This document shows positions 10,865-22,746 of a stretch of 64,000 nucleotides of DNA, in pieces. The stretch comes from Bimuria novae-zelandiae CBS 107.79. Lineage: Eukaryota; Ascomycota; Dothideomycetes; Pleosporales; Didymosphaeriaceae. The translations under genes were made by a program, and so were the position numbers. Below the pieces are notes generated by a model that made no database searches, was not told the DNA's origin, and saw nothing but the letters and a program-made list of their open reading frames with translations. Numbering within the stretch: the first letter of the stretch is position 1; each line of letters begins with the position of its first letter. The DNA is taken from NCBI GenBank assembly GCA_010015655.1, contig ML976660.1, positions 496,222 through 560,221 of the forward strand, given 5' to 3'.

Positions 10865-12735
10865 ACGTACATGCATAGCGAGCTAATTAGTTAAGCGAGC
10901 TAATTACTCTGCGAAGACCCCATTAAAATCTAGACTATACACGATTGTACAGAACAACCATAAACAGTTATTAAAAATTATAATAAGCTAATCTATTTAA
11001 AATCTACTTTTATAAGTTACTTATAGGTACGTAAGTTATATCTAGCCTTACTATAGTATTAATAGTACTATTAAATGAATTTACCTTTATTAGCGCGAAT
11101 CTACTTTTTTACTTTTTATTTATTACTCTGCGCTGTAAAGTCTTTTAGGATAACTAGTTACTAGTTATTAGTAGCTTTAAGAACTTTTTTATACTATAAT
11201 TACTTTTTCTTATATAATTTCTATCGCGTAGTAGTCTTATTAGTGGCTTAAAGCTTAGCGTTACGCTTAGTTATTAATACTAAATATACGCTATTAGCTT
11301 AGCGCCTTTTATAAGCTTTTTAATTACTTTAACTATTAAAGTTAACGAACTATTTATATAAGATTAATTTTTTTACTTTATTAACATTAATTACAACCCT
11401 AATTCGAGGATATTTACTTAGTATTTACAACTACTACGTACTATTACGTATAGTATAAGGTGAAGGCATACGTAGGTAAATATTAAGCTTTAATATTATA
11501 GCTTATAAATTTAATAGAACTAAACTAGCGACTTGGAAGCCTCCTTAAATATTACTTTAAGTAGTTATAGCCTTAAAAGCAGTAATAAAGTAAGGTAAGA
11601 ACTTAATTTTAGTAATATATATAATTTAGTTACGTATTAGATTCTTAGCTTAGCGTCCATACGCCTTCTTTAAAGGCGAGAAATAGCCTATATTAAGTGG
11701 CTATAGGAGGTGCGACGAATGTAAAAGCATATAAAGAGCAATAATCTTATTATTCTTATAGTATTGCTAGAATTTTAGCAAGTCGTAGCTCTTATAGCTA
11801 TTAATAATAAGTAAATATGCTATACTAATAACACGCTTTTTTATATACACGTTAAAGTGCTATAACTACTATAAACTAAGTTCGTTTATAATCTAGCTAT
11901 TCTTAGAGACTATAATAACCTAATTATAAAGTAGATCCTTCTCTTAGCACTAGGTAGAGAGATAGTGCTTGCCCTAGAAGATAAGGGAAGGTAGAATTAT
12001 CTAGCCTATTATATTAATACCTTAGATAGCTATTATCTACTTTTAGTTATTTTATTATACGCTTTTTAGCTTGCCTTAATGCTTAAAGCCTATAATAACC
12101 ACTCCTTTTAATATTATACCTATTATAAAGTTAGACTTATTAAAGTTCTAAGTGTCCTTATTAAGCATACTATGCTTAGCTTTAGTATTCTTTATAAGCT
12201 AGAACTAGCCTTATATAACCTTAAGATCCTTATAAAGCGCTCTTTTATAGTTATACTTTTAACTAAACGTAACTTAGAGCTCTAGCTAGCGCTTAATAGA
12301 GTAGTAAGACTACTTTTAATTAACTAGTTTAAAGTAGCGTGTAGCTAGTAAACAATTAGCTATATCTTTTATAGTAGTAAGCTAGGGCAGAAATCCTTAT
12401 ATATCTAGATTAAGTATATACTACATAATTACCTATACCTCTTTTATAGTAAGCCTTATTAAGTTAGGTATATAGTTACGTTAAAAGGTAGTTTTAGCGC
12501 ATCGTATGCTTAGTATGCTTTAAGACATGTTATAGATAGTTATAGCGCATTATTATAATAGTATTACATTTTATTTAATAGCGTAAAGCGCAAGCTATAA
12601 TTAAGTGTTTTTTAATTCTAGTAGTTTATTACGTTATTATAAGATCGCGTTGTACTATTATTAATAGTATATTTTAATAGGGTCTTAGTAGAGTATTTAG
12701 CTCGCTTAACTAATTAGCTCGCTATGCATGTACGT
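10865..12735 (-). mobile_element. Fot1/pogo (Tc1-mariner) transposon, RIP-degraded, TA target duplication
   Basis: Terminal inverted repeats of about 60 bp begin ACGTACATGCATAGCGAGC at 10,865 and end as the reverse complement at 12,735. TA flanks both sides (10,863-10,864 and 12,736-12,737). The length of 1,871 bp is that of Fot1-type elements. Between about 11,580 and 11,840 the minus strand reads as the DDE region of a Fot1/pogo transposase: NSYKSY (where DGHGSH is usual), DLLKF, NNKIIALYMLLHSSHLL, then NIGYFSPLKKAYGR. RIP-type substitutions have destroyed the acidic residue and added stops at Gln/Trp codons. The element is dead; its ends are still nearly identical. Confidence 0.88.
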
Positions 12736-12960
12736 TAATTGAAGTAAATAAGTTAAAAAGTAAATAGTATAAGTGTAACGCTTTTATTTGCCGTACTTAC
12801 GTACTTAATTATACGTACTATACTAAGTAAGAGCGCTGCCTAGTAACTTATTATATCTTTATTTATAACGCGCTAATAAGCTAGAGCTTTTTACTATTAA
12901 TATTACATAGCTCTAGAGCTAATGAAAAGTACTATTTAATATTTTTAAAGCTAGGGGGTA

Positions 12961-13391
12961 CGCTTTATAAATGGGTTGGGTTGTAAGGGCCATAGTTGGG
13001 TCTGACTAAGCAGAGCACCAAAATTCTAAACTTTAAACTCTTTATAACTTAATAAACATAGGAGCTATACTTGTGCAATTTTAATATAAGGTATATGTAT
13101 ATATTAATAGTATTATATTTAGTTTTAAAAAAATTATATAGTATATTAAGTCGTGCCTCCTAAAATAAGACGTAAAAATATTACAAAAAGATAATTTCTC
13201 TATATAAAAAATATAAAATATAGGCGTTTTTTAGAGTTATATAACTTATATATATATACACCTTATATTAAAATTGCATAAGAGTAGCTCCTATGTTTAT
13301 TAAGTTATAAAGAGTTTAAAGTTTAGAATTTTGGTGCTCTGCTTAGTCAGACCTAACTGTGGTCCTTGCGACCCAACCCATTTATAAAGCC
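12961..13391. mobile_element. MITE with ~135-bp terminal inverted repeats, TA-flanked
   Basis: The left arm begins CGCTTTATAAATGGGTTGGG at 12,961. The right arm ends as its near reverse complement at 13,391, and the match runs about 135 bp (to roughly 13,095 and from 13,255). TA precedes and follows (12,959-12,960 and 13,392-13,393), which suggests mobilisation by a Tc1/mariner or Fot1 transposase. There is no coding capacity. Differences between arms are largely RIP-like transitions near the outer ends. Confidence 0.8.
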
Positions 13392-13577
13392 TATTAGGGG
13401 TGTGTCGCAAGAATCTGTTATTAGATAAACTTAATTTATAAGATTATAGAACTTAACGTAGTAAGTTATATAAGCAGGATAATATTAGGCTAAATTATTA
13501 GTATAAGATATAGCTCTTATAGCTACCTTTGATATGTTATTAGAATATTAGGACTATATTTTCATCTATAAATAATA

Positions 13578-16500
13578 ACGTATTCCACATACGAGCTGCA
13601 TACCCGGACGAGCTACGCGCTTATGTTAAGCCCACACTAACTTATAATTAACGTATAATAGCTGAATAAAATAATAGTGAATCTGCTTCGTATGAAGCAA
13701 ATATATAGCTTACTTTATAATTTATTTCTAATAACTAAATCTAGTTAGTTTAACGCGCTACTACTACGTATCCCCCGCATGGCCAAACGCGCCCGTACAC
13801 GGGCCACATCAAATCGGCCAATCGGACGATTGCTCCAAGATAGGACGAACACCAAAGGATATCAGATTTGTATGTAGATTTGTATGGCGGCCAGATTTCT
13901 GACGGTGCTTGTTTGAATCTACTTGATACTTGAGCTTGTTGTTGCGTCTATTGTTGCAATTGTTTCGATCCTTTGTAGGTGCTCCTGCCAGCACTCAGGG
14001 CGTACTTCTGGCCTACATAAAGGCAGCCTGCAGAGATTGCAGCCAAATTGAGTACGCGGAGTACGCTGAGTACTCTGACGTCTACGGGAGTTGCCCGAAG
14101 TAGCTTGTAGAGGTGGCCTTTGAGGCCGGGAGCTGTTACTCTTACGCCCAGCTGCCGCACAAAGTACACAGGCCTTTGCTTCTGCTACTATATATATTGA
14201 CCTGTGAGGGCTCTCCGTATTGATAACAACGTCGTTAGGTTGTTAACGTTTCTTCGAGCCTTGACATGGGCGGCTGCCCCGGCCGAAAAGCTGCTCTATA
14301 AGCTCATAGAGGAAGTCTTTGTGACCCACCTTTTTGGCTAACGCCCGAGACGAGTACGATAATAGCCTGTAGGCGTTATTTAGTGCTAGATTAAGTAGGA
14401 AGTAGAGTAGAAGACGCTAAGTATGCTATTTAGCCTGCTAGATAGAGTAGTAGCTTTTATAGGTATTATAATAATCTATTATCGTTAGGATTCCTAGTAA
14501 TTTAATAAGCTTATTATTAAAGGCGTTTGCAAAGATCTTCTTATTATTTAATACTATTTTAAAGCGTTAACGGAGCTTTTTAACGTACTAAGTAGCTATG
14601 TAAAAGTCAACACTATGCTAAGAAATAACGTTAATACTTATAATTTACGACTGTACTAGTAAAAAGAATAACTTAATTATCTTACTAGGCTACCTCTAGT
14701 ACTTTTTTAAACGCTAATAGCGCCTAGCGTATTTCTCCCTACTTTAGGGACTGCTAAGCGTGTGTTTTAAGACGCATAAGATTACTATTAAAGCGCTCTT
14801 TAAATAGCTTTTTGCGGGCGATAGGTGCGCTACTTATCTAGAGTTCTACCTCTATAGCCTGCTTAAATATCTCCTCTATCTTTATTTTTATTGTCCTAAT
14901 AGTCCTAGCGTAGCTAACGCCTTTAGATCTAAAGTATTTAAGTATAGTATCGTGTTAAAAAGGTTATTATCCTAGATAATATAATAGCTAGCTAGAAAAA
15001 CCTTTTCTTTAGCGGCGTCCTTAGCGAGTATAAAAGTAACGGGGACAAGCTTTATTAAAGTTAAAGACCTGCTAGTAGCGTTAGCGTTAGCAATTTTAAT
15101 TAAATTAATAGGTCTTCTACTATAGGCATAAAAAAGTTAGTTAAGTATTACCTTATTATTTACTAAGTACTAGATTTTATAGCCCTTGGGTGTAGGCTTT
15201 ATTTTAATTATTACTTTTTCTAACGCGCGTCTAGTAAATCTTATAATTACCTTATCGACGCAGAGGTGCTTACTAGGCGTCTAGTATAAAAGCGAGCGCT
15301 TGCGGAGCACCTGTAAGAGATCCCAGACGCGGCCAAATAGGGAGCAAAAGCTCTGCTCCACCTTAGTATAGTATAGATATTGATCCAACTGCTGCCAGCG
15401 CTGGCGGGACATGAAGTTGTTAATTTTGTGAGTAGGAGCGTTCTGGTGGCCCTTCCCCTAGTACTCCGCTAACGAGGGCTCCTGGTAGACGCCTATATAA
15501 ACGACGATTGCAAAGTACGTATATAGCTCTATTAGAGATATTAGTTTCTAGCTATAGTAGCTGCCAGGCGTCACTGCGCGGAGCGCCTTAGCATGCTAAT
15601 TTATATAGTGTGCTATACGGTCTATAACGTTAGTAAAAAAGTATAAATTAAATAAGGCAATTAAATTGCTATAATTAATATCTTTAGGTAGGTTAGCCTC
15701 TTTAAAAATATATAGATTGCTAACGTTAAAAGGTTTCTAATTAGGTGGCGGATTTGCTGGCAAATTAGGCTTTTTAGCGCTAGATTTACTATATTTTGTA
15801 TATTTTATAAAATTAGGGTTATTACTAAGTAGGCTAGCAGCTTTTGGCATGTTTGCATATGTAGGTAATTTTTAAAAAGGCGTATTTTGGCTGCTAAATT
15901 AAAATTGCTAACATGACGACGCATATTTGATGTTCACTTGGCAGCTCTCCTGATTGGCCATTTCTATGTGGCCCGTGTACGGGCGCGTTTGGCCATGCGG
16001 GGGATAATATACTTAAATCTACGCTATGTAATAGACGCGCTAGTATCCTCTTACATGCTAAAATATTACTAAACTTAATAAAACTTATAAAATTAAAGGA
16101 AGAGATAATTATCCAGTATATTTTAAATTTTATTAAGTAAGGATGCTTTATAATTCTTATGTAAATTTAAAATAGAGTAAATACTTTACTAGCTACGCGT
16201 AACTAAGGCTAGGTGAGTAAAAACTAGCTATTAAGCTTTATTAAGTATATACTTAAGCTTATAATAAGGTTTAATTATAAGTTAGACTACTTAAAAATAA
16301 TGTATAAGGATTTTACTATTATGTTAAACTAGTTTTAACTTGTATAAAATGTAAAGGCGAAGTAAGGCATACAAGATAAAAATATATAAAATTTTAATAA
16401 GCTAAAAAGTTATTACTTACTTTAAAAAGTGTAAGAGGCTAAAGTAAGTGCAAGACGATCATAAAAAGTAAATATTAATAACACTAAGTATTAGTAGTGT

Positions 16501-17589
16501 AGGGTAAAAAATCCTACCCTTTTTATTTTTTAGGTAAAGATATACTTTACTAGCTAGTATGCTAAAAATAACCTACCTCCCTAATAGAGAATTATAGTCT
16601 CTAAAAATAGTTAAATAATAAATAAGCTTAAAGTTACGTATATTAAGCGCTATATACGGGGTATATATAGGCTACTTATTATAAATAGCTATAAGAGCTA
16701 TAGCACTATTACTTTTAAGTAGTATTATAAAAATAATAAAATTATTTATTTTTATATGCCGCTGTACTTATTACATATTCTATAGTTACTAAATACAAGT
16801 TATTTTTTACTACTAAAGAAGGTATACTTACGCTAAGTTAAGTAGCTAATATAAAATTATATTAACTATATTATGAAGACTAAGTTTTTACTTACGTTAA
16901 TTAACGCGTTTAACACGTTAATAAAAAAAATTTATAGTGATAGTTTAGTGCCTTTTAACCTATAATTAGCATTAAATTAATTAAATATATATTAAAGACC
17001 CTACTAGCTCCTTTAATAAAACTTATTCTTTAGTAGTTATAAGCATCTAGTAATATATACAAAATTAAGAAGTAATCTACCTTAGTATTAAAAAGTTTTT
17101 AACTACTATCTAAAACTCCCTAATACTAGTAAAAGAAGTATTATTATAATTTATAAAAAAAAAATACGTAGAAGATAGCGTATAAGTTTAAGCTAATAAA
17201 GACCTACATTAAAGAGCTTAAGGAGGTAAATATAGCTCACACAAAGTAGAAATCACGTAAAAGGATACGTATACAGGCTGGAGGAACACTACTTGCTGCA
17301 GAAGGACTATAGCTAGTAGCTATAAAAGAGCGTTCTGCGAAGAGGTAGCGCTTACAAGAAGGTAGGGAGGATAGTAAAGAGATTAGTACGCAGCGCTAAA
17401 GGCTTTATAGTAAGTATAATAAGCTAAGGTTTAATATATAAACCTGCTAAAAGGCTAAAAAACTATTTTCTAAATTAGATACTACTTTTAGTAAGTTATT
17501 TTTAGATAGTGTTAATAATAATAGCAATAATTAAAAAGTATAAGTTAGTGTTGCGAAGAAAAATTGCGCAGCTCGCATGTGGAATACGT
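13578..17589 (+). mobile_element. Second Fot1-like transposon, RIP-degraded and split by a PiggyBac insertion
   Basis: Inverted ends ACGTATTCCACATACGAGCT (left) and its near reverse complement (right, ending 17,589) are flanked by TA at 13,576-13,577 and 17,590-17,591. After removing the inserted element at 13,769-16,007 the length is 1,773 bp, the normal Fot1 size. The plus strand about 16,600-17,530 reads as a Fot1/pogo transposase: NSYKSY in the DDE block, NNKIIYFYMPLYLLHIL, LNTSYFLLLKKVY, and a C-terminal RKRIRIQAGGTLLAAEGL typical of these proteins. It has many RIP stops. It is a different family from the element at 10,865 because the terminal repeats differ. Confidence 0.8.
13769..16007 (-). 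mobile_element. PiggyBac-family transposon nested in the Fot1-like element
   Basis: Inverted ends TCCCCCGCATGGCCAAACGC (left) and its reverse complement (right, ending 16,007) match over about 55 bp. The flanks are TA rather than the TTAA usual for PiggyBac. The minus strand encodes a degraded PiggyBac transposase: around 15,290-15,570 it reads VYIGVYQEPSLAEY, INNFMSRQRW, LFGRVWDLLQVLRK, LCVDKVIIRFTRRALEK and KPTPKGYK, the order of the DDE_Tnp_1_7 domain including its VDE-like Asp. Around 13,960-14,210 it reads CVLC and then GCNLCRLPLC, CW and H, the C-terminal zinc-binding tail of the family. RIP is patchy: both of those segments are nearly untouched while 14,350-15,280 is burned. Confidence 0.82.
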
Positions 17590-18578
17590 TATACTATCCA
17601 GCTCCATTTCTCCTCCACACCTATATTATAAAGAATGAAGTAAGTAGTAAGGCGATAGCTATCTAGTACTAGGTTAGCCTAGAAATACTTATCTACTTAT
17701 TTATTTAGTTAACTATTATATCCTGCTAATAGGACAGCTCCAGAAACAATACAACTCCGAGAATCATCGAGCTAAAACCCCAAGATTCCGTCAAATCGCA
17801 GAATTGCCTCAAACCCGGTAATCCCTTGTAGACGAGAAGCCACCTTTTTCATACAACCCGCGAACCTAAAATGTCCGTTCTCCACCAAGGTAAATACAGG
17901 TTGGTAGGCATTCATGGTATTGCAGTTTGATATTCCCATTTTAGAGGGGCCTGGCAAAGGCAAGGAAATTTATTACCTGACTGGTAGGTAGTGTAATCCC
18001 TTCCAACACCCATATAGAAATGCATTGCTTACGGTTTGCAGTAGCAACGCTCATTTACTCGAGAACGCCGTGCCATATGTAGGGATCAGCCATCCGCGAC
18101 CGGGCGAAATCCTGAATTAGATTCCAAAATCTGTCGTCGCCCCTCCTTCATCCACTCAAAGTCCCCTCTGCACCACTACCGCCGCTTTGTCCAACAGCAG
18201 CCTCGCACGCCACAGAATCACCGCAATGTATAGAGAAGCGTTACCTCCTCCCATTCCCCCAGAGAACTATGCCATTACTACCTGTTATCATGGTACACAG
18301 CGCCAACTTACGTGCGAGCTGCGAACCAACACCACTAGCTTTTGCGCTTATCCAGTAGAGCTTTCCACTATACTATAGCGTTACTATAGCATGGTCAAAA
18401 ATACTTTCAGTCGTGTCTCATTAACATTATCACACGTCGTTCATCGCACACAGCCATACCTTTCAACTTCCCCAATCCCTTCATTATTTCCTGCCCTTCT
18501 CCTCATCGACCAAAGGAGTCAAAACGAGCTCTTTCACCTTCCTCGGCGGCATCCTAGATGTTATAACAGGCCATCCAG
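17590..18578. other. Boundary between transposon block and gene-dense DNA
   Basis: From about 17,740 the composition turns ordinary and CpA/TpG reappear, so this marks the edge of RIP. There are only short open frames without recognisable domains. It serves as the 3' flank of the anoctamin gene on the minus strand. Confidence 0.5.
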
Positions 18579-20970
18579 TTAAAGCTCCTTCTTCCGCTCG
18601 CGGTCCTCCTCCACGTGCGCTTTTTGAATGAGTTCCTTCCCCACGCTGAAAGTCTCTTTCCAACCCCTCTGCCTGCCCCAAAACCTTTCTTCCGCCGTAG
18701 TCTCCCTAAGACTACTCTTACGCGCATCTTCTTCTAGAGTTTCCCTCGTTATTTCTTCGCCTATTTCCTTCATCTTAGGAAGCTTTTCTAGGTCGCGCAA
18801 GTTCTCCTCGAAATACTGCTTGCGGATGAGGAACCTCTCGCGGTGCTCTTTCTGCAGCCCGGGAGACGAGAGCTTTGAGATGGCGATGCGGATGCCGAAA
18901 CGCACAACAAAGAAGACGTGCTCGGATAGGAAGATGGTCAGGAGCAGCGCCCAGCTGCGGATGCTTGCAGGACTGCCGTCGGGACCGAGGCCGTCGTTAG
19001 AAAAGAGGTAGACGAGGGCAGCGGTTGTGAGACTGCCAAGCCAGGTGAGGAAGGAGAGCGAATCGAGCCATGGGCCGATCGTGTCGACTCGCCAGGGTGT
19101 TGGGCGCTGCATCTCAACGCAGATTTTGATCGCATCAGCGCGCAGCTCGATCCAGTCATTGATTAAAAAGGACACGCCCGTCAAGGGCCAGACGACGGAA
19201 AAGAGAGACAGGTAGCCAAATTGGAGGACCATTTCGCGAAGATCGGCGGTCACGTCGTACACGCCTAGTTCGGCCTCTTCGCGGACACGGTTTAAGAACG
19301 CAGCGTCTTCTGGTGGATCGTTAATGGAGGGCGCAGGAGAAGTACTGCTATTCTTGGCAGCACGTTCTGATTGCATTTGCTTGAGCTTAGAGAAGCCACG
19401 GCGTTTGAGGTAGGGGACGACGAGCTCCATTCCGAGATTGACGATTTGAGCGGTCACAGTGAAATAGATGACTTGCTTGCGGAGGCGGTCTGGGTTGATT
19501 GTCCAGTCGGCACCGGGACCCTGGAGTTGTTTCTCGTGTTCGGCGAAAGGCCTCACGGTGAGACTGAAAACGTCGAGGTACGGCACAATGATATTCCCGA
19601 ACGGCACATAGACAAAGGCGGTAAGAAATATAGGCATGTAGGAGGTGATGAAGTTCAGCACGAATATCTTCTGAGTCAGAGCAGTCTCGTAAGCGGCATG
19701 GGTCTCGTAATTTTCGTATTCCGTAAGCTGAGTCGCCATTTTTGTGAGGATCCCGGTTAGCACGGGCATGCACGTTGTGAGAATTCCGGTGGGAATGAAT
19801 ACCTATGATTTGTCAGATCAGGGGGCATATTGCAGCAGAAAAACGACAAACGTACCAGCACTGATTTCAGCGGGCCATTGTAGACTTCGGAAATGAATAC
19901 TTCGATGCCGAAGCAGGTTGCAATCAATGCACCCAGCAACGAGGCGGCAGCCAGTGCAAACGGAACCTGAAGCAGCTGCCTCTGTAAACGCTTCTTGACG
20001 GAAAAGATGCCGACCTGTTCGCCGGTAATGGGGTCAGTGGTGATGTGTTCGTGCCGGAAATTCTTCCTCTTTTGCTCAATGCGGGAGACACCACGAACGC
20101 CCCAACGGACGCCCAAGTCGACTTCTTGGTGTTTCCAATACTCGGTAAAGATGGTGCACCACAGGCAACTAACGATACCGTACAGGGCGGAGAAGTGGCC
20201 GAAAAAAAGCCAGGCTGCTGTGCCGAAAGCCGCAGGGAAGACCAAGAAGGTAAAGTACGATTGTGTGAAGGCGAAGTAGAAAGCAATCTGCGCATGTCAG
20301 ACGAAGCCACGCTCACTTGGCTACTAGGAGACTCGCCTTTTCTCCCAATCGGTCGCGAATCTCGTCCAAGTCCTCGGTCTTGAGAAAGTATTGCGAAGTC
20401 CACTTCTTGATCCAATCTTTGTTGCGTGCATGATCGTGCAGGGCAAATATAGACTCCACGTTCTCCCACTCTCCCTCTTTTGGGGTTACACCTGCTCCAC
20501 CCTCCGCTACCGGATTTGTGATGAGCTGGTAAATGATGCGTAGACGCTCGGCGTCGTAGAGGGGCCCTGTCTCGAGGGCTTCGGGGGTTTCTTTGGGCGG
20601 GGCGGCGGCTCGCACGCCGTGGACCCAGTCACGGACTCTACGATTGCATTAGATGGTGGAGTTCGGTGAAGAGGTACCAATGCGCTTACCGCGATCTGTA
20701 CACTTCGCCATACAAGTGCTCGTCGGACGCGACCCTCACAAAGAGTAGGATAGAATGCGAGTCACCGTTACGGACCTCCGTCTGCAGCCCTACCGAGGAG
20801 ATTGCCTCGACTAGTTTTTCGAACTGCGCAATCGACTTCGTCTTGTCTACAGTCGATCAACATTGTCTCTTCTATGTGTGTGGTCAATTGCACTCACCCG
20901 TCTTCTCGAACCGGTAGACGATGACAAAGTCGACGTCCATGTTCGTCTGGAGAGCTTGACTCTTCGCCAT
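18579..20970 (-). CDS. Anoctamin/TMEM16-family membrane protein (Ist2-like scramblase)
   Basis: This gene encodes a homologue of the fungal TMEM16 proteins, which act as Ca2+-dependent lipid scramblases or ER-plasma membrane tethers. Five exons (20,970-20,898; 20,846-20,690; 20,637-20,337; 20,287-19,856; 19,802-18,579) join to 728 residues, close to the length of Aspergillus TMEM16. The N-terminal ferredoxin-like cytosolic domain (about 1-170) is followed by about ten membrane segments starting at IAFYFAFTQSYF. Family hallmarks include FISEVYNGPLK, QKIFVLNFITSYMPIFLTAF, NPDRLRKQVIYF and DTIGPWLDSLSF. The third intron (20,288-20,336) must be GC-AG: donor GCGAGT, branch CTGAC, acceptor GCAG. 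Only this joins GEK to IAFYFAF in frame, as in relatives. The other introns are 51-53 bp GT-AG. The C-terminal tail is charged. The start ATG at 20,970 gives the conserved MDVDFVIVYRF opening. Confidence 0.93.
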
Positions 20971-21597
20971 GGCGTCGGAATAGCTCGACGCGAGCTTCGC
21001 GGGAGTGTATATAGGGTTCAGGATAGATTGGGCGGCGGAGGAATTGCTACCCCTCCTGCTTTAAAGAATGACAAGGAAGCTGCGTGATGCGCAACCAAGC
21101 TCCCGCACCCACGTCATAGGCGCTATCTAGATCCGCGGCCATCCCTGCGTCGCATTCACATCATTGACATTCTACACAACAAGGGCAGCTCTTCTTTCAT
21201 GTATTTGGTTTGATGTTCATGTAAGATACTACAGCGCATATTTCAGGCCATACGGCTCGGTCTCGGTTCAAACTGGGTATCTGATATTCAAGCTATTCTA
21301 CTGGCGCTATGCCTGTTCCACACAACACGCCACGACTTCGATAATAATAATGGTACATGTAAATCTCTGAGAGCAGCCCGAGGAGTTTTGCTCCCTGATT
21401 CTGGCTATGCTAGTCCTCTTAGAGTATAGTTCGTATTTAAACACTTTGGTATAGGCCCGATACATGTGACTTGTTTGCCAGAGCAGCTCTGTCGAAAAGG
21501 CGTACCCAGGACGGTTCCAAGGTTCCTCCTTTGGTTGAACTTGGAAGTCATGTTCTGGCGTTGACAGAGGGTCAGTGACCATATCTGACTCTGCCTC
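20971..21597. other. Intergenic, anoctamin promoter and SR-protein 3' flank
   Basis: It lies upstream of the minus-strand anoctamin gene and downstream of the minus-strand SR-protein gene. No coding frame, TATA box or repeat stands out. Confidence 0.4.
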
Positions 21598-22746
21598 CTA
21601 TCTCCTGGGAGGCCCACGTCCGCGACTTCTGCTTCTGCTCCTGCTGCTACCGTAGGAGCTATAGCTCTGACTCCGCCTACCGCCCCCGCCCCCGCGAGGA
21701 GAATCCCGCCTCCGGTAGCCGGCACCTCCTCCGCGCCTCGGCGGTGGACTCCTCGACCGCGATCGTGAGTATGACGGGCTTCGTCTGGGCGACCGTGATC
21801 GTGAGCGAGAAATGGAGCGTCTGGGCCGGTACCCATGGTCATCGCGACCGCCTCGGAAACCCCCTCTGCCACCCCTGCCACCGCCTCGGCCTGGATATCG
21901 GCTACCGTATCCTCCAGGCGGTGATGGCGAACGGCCACGCGGAGAGAAAGCTCGTCGTGGGCCTCCCATTGGCGGTGGCCGGTATCCGCCTGGCGGTCCA
22001 CCCGGTCGGTAGTCGAAGTCGCGGTCTCGTGGTGGAAGAGGTCCTGCCCTGCGCATCGGCGGTGGTGAGCGCGAAAAGCGGCGGCGAGGAAGCACGACCG
22101 AGACCAAAATCTTGGCACCGTCAAGTTGGGCTTCGTGCATCTTTGCGATTGCGCGTTCCGCGTCTTCAATCTCTTCGTAGAGAATATAAGCTGTACCACG
22201 ATTCACATTGACTGCAAGGTCAGCCGTAAAATTGCACGCAACACTGACATGCTTGTACTTACAGACTGGGTTGAGAGGCAGCTTGATATCCTTGATCGGT
22301 CCGTAGCTGCCGAATATCTCGCGAAGATGGCCTTCGTTGACATTCTTCGTCAGCTGCTCGATTACAATCTATGGATGATCAGCATCCGTTCGAACGCAAG
22401 GCTACGTTCCTGGACATGTTTATAGGACTGAAGCGTGTTCTATGCGTACCTTGGCGCTTCGCGGAGCTGGAGAAGCGCTCCTTCTGCTTGGACTCCGTGT
22501 GACGCTCCTGCCTCGGGGCGACCGCGACCGAGACCTGCTGTCGGGGGTGTAGCTACGGCGCCCGTTGCGACGAGGAGACTGTGACCTTGTTGGCGAGCGT
22601 GAGCGTGGCGAAACGGATCGTTGCGGCGTCCTAGATCTCGACCGATCTGAGACGGATTGTCGCGGTGACTGTGTGCGCGAACGACGATGCGATGCGCTTC
22701 GACTTCGCTCGCGCGCCGGCGAGGGAGAGGCAGAGGTAGCAGGCAT
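21598..22746 (-). CDS. RNPS1-like SR-related RNA-binding protein
   Basis: The product is predicted to be a splicing co-activator or exon-junction-associated protein of the RNPS1 type, acting in the nucleus. Three exons (22,746-22,450; 22,368-22,263; 22,211-21,598) give 338 residues. Residues 1-99 are an RS-rich head (many RSRSRS/SPRR units). A single RRM covers about 100-180 with RNP2 IVIEQL and RNP1 NRGTAYILY. The rest is an Arg/Gly/Pro-rich tail with GGRGGRGGFRGG and a second RS block. The head-RRM-RS tail order is that of RNPS1. Introns are 81 bp (donor GTACGC) and 51 bp (donor GTAAGT), and both keep the RRM intact. The start is the ATG opening MPATSAS; an upstream frame without a good start was not used. 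It is divergently placed to profilin, 1 kb away. Confidence 0.9.

Noticed and set aside
20288..20316. 29-bp GT-AG intron in the anoctamin gene
   Set aside because: It is too short to splice, and the 49-bp GC-AG intron restores the conserved junction exactly.
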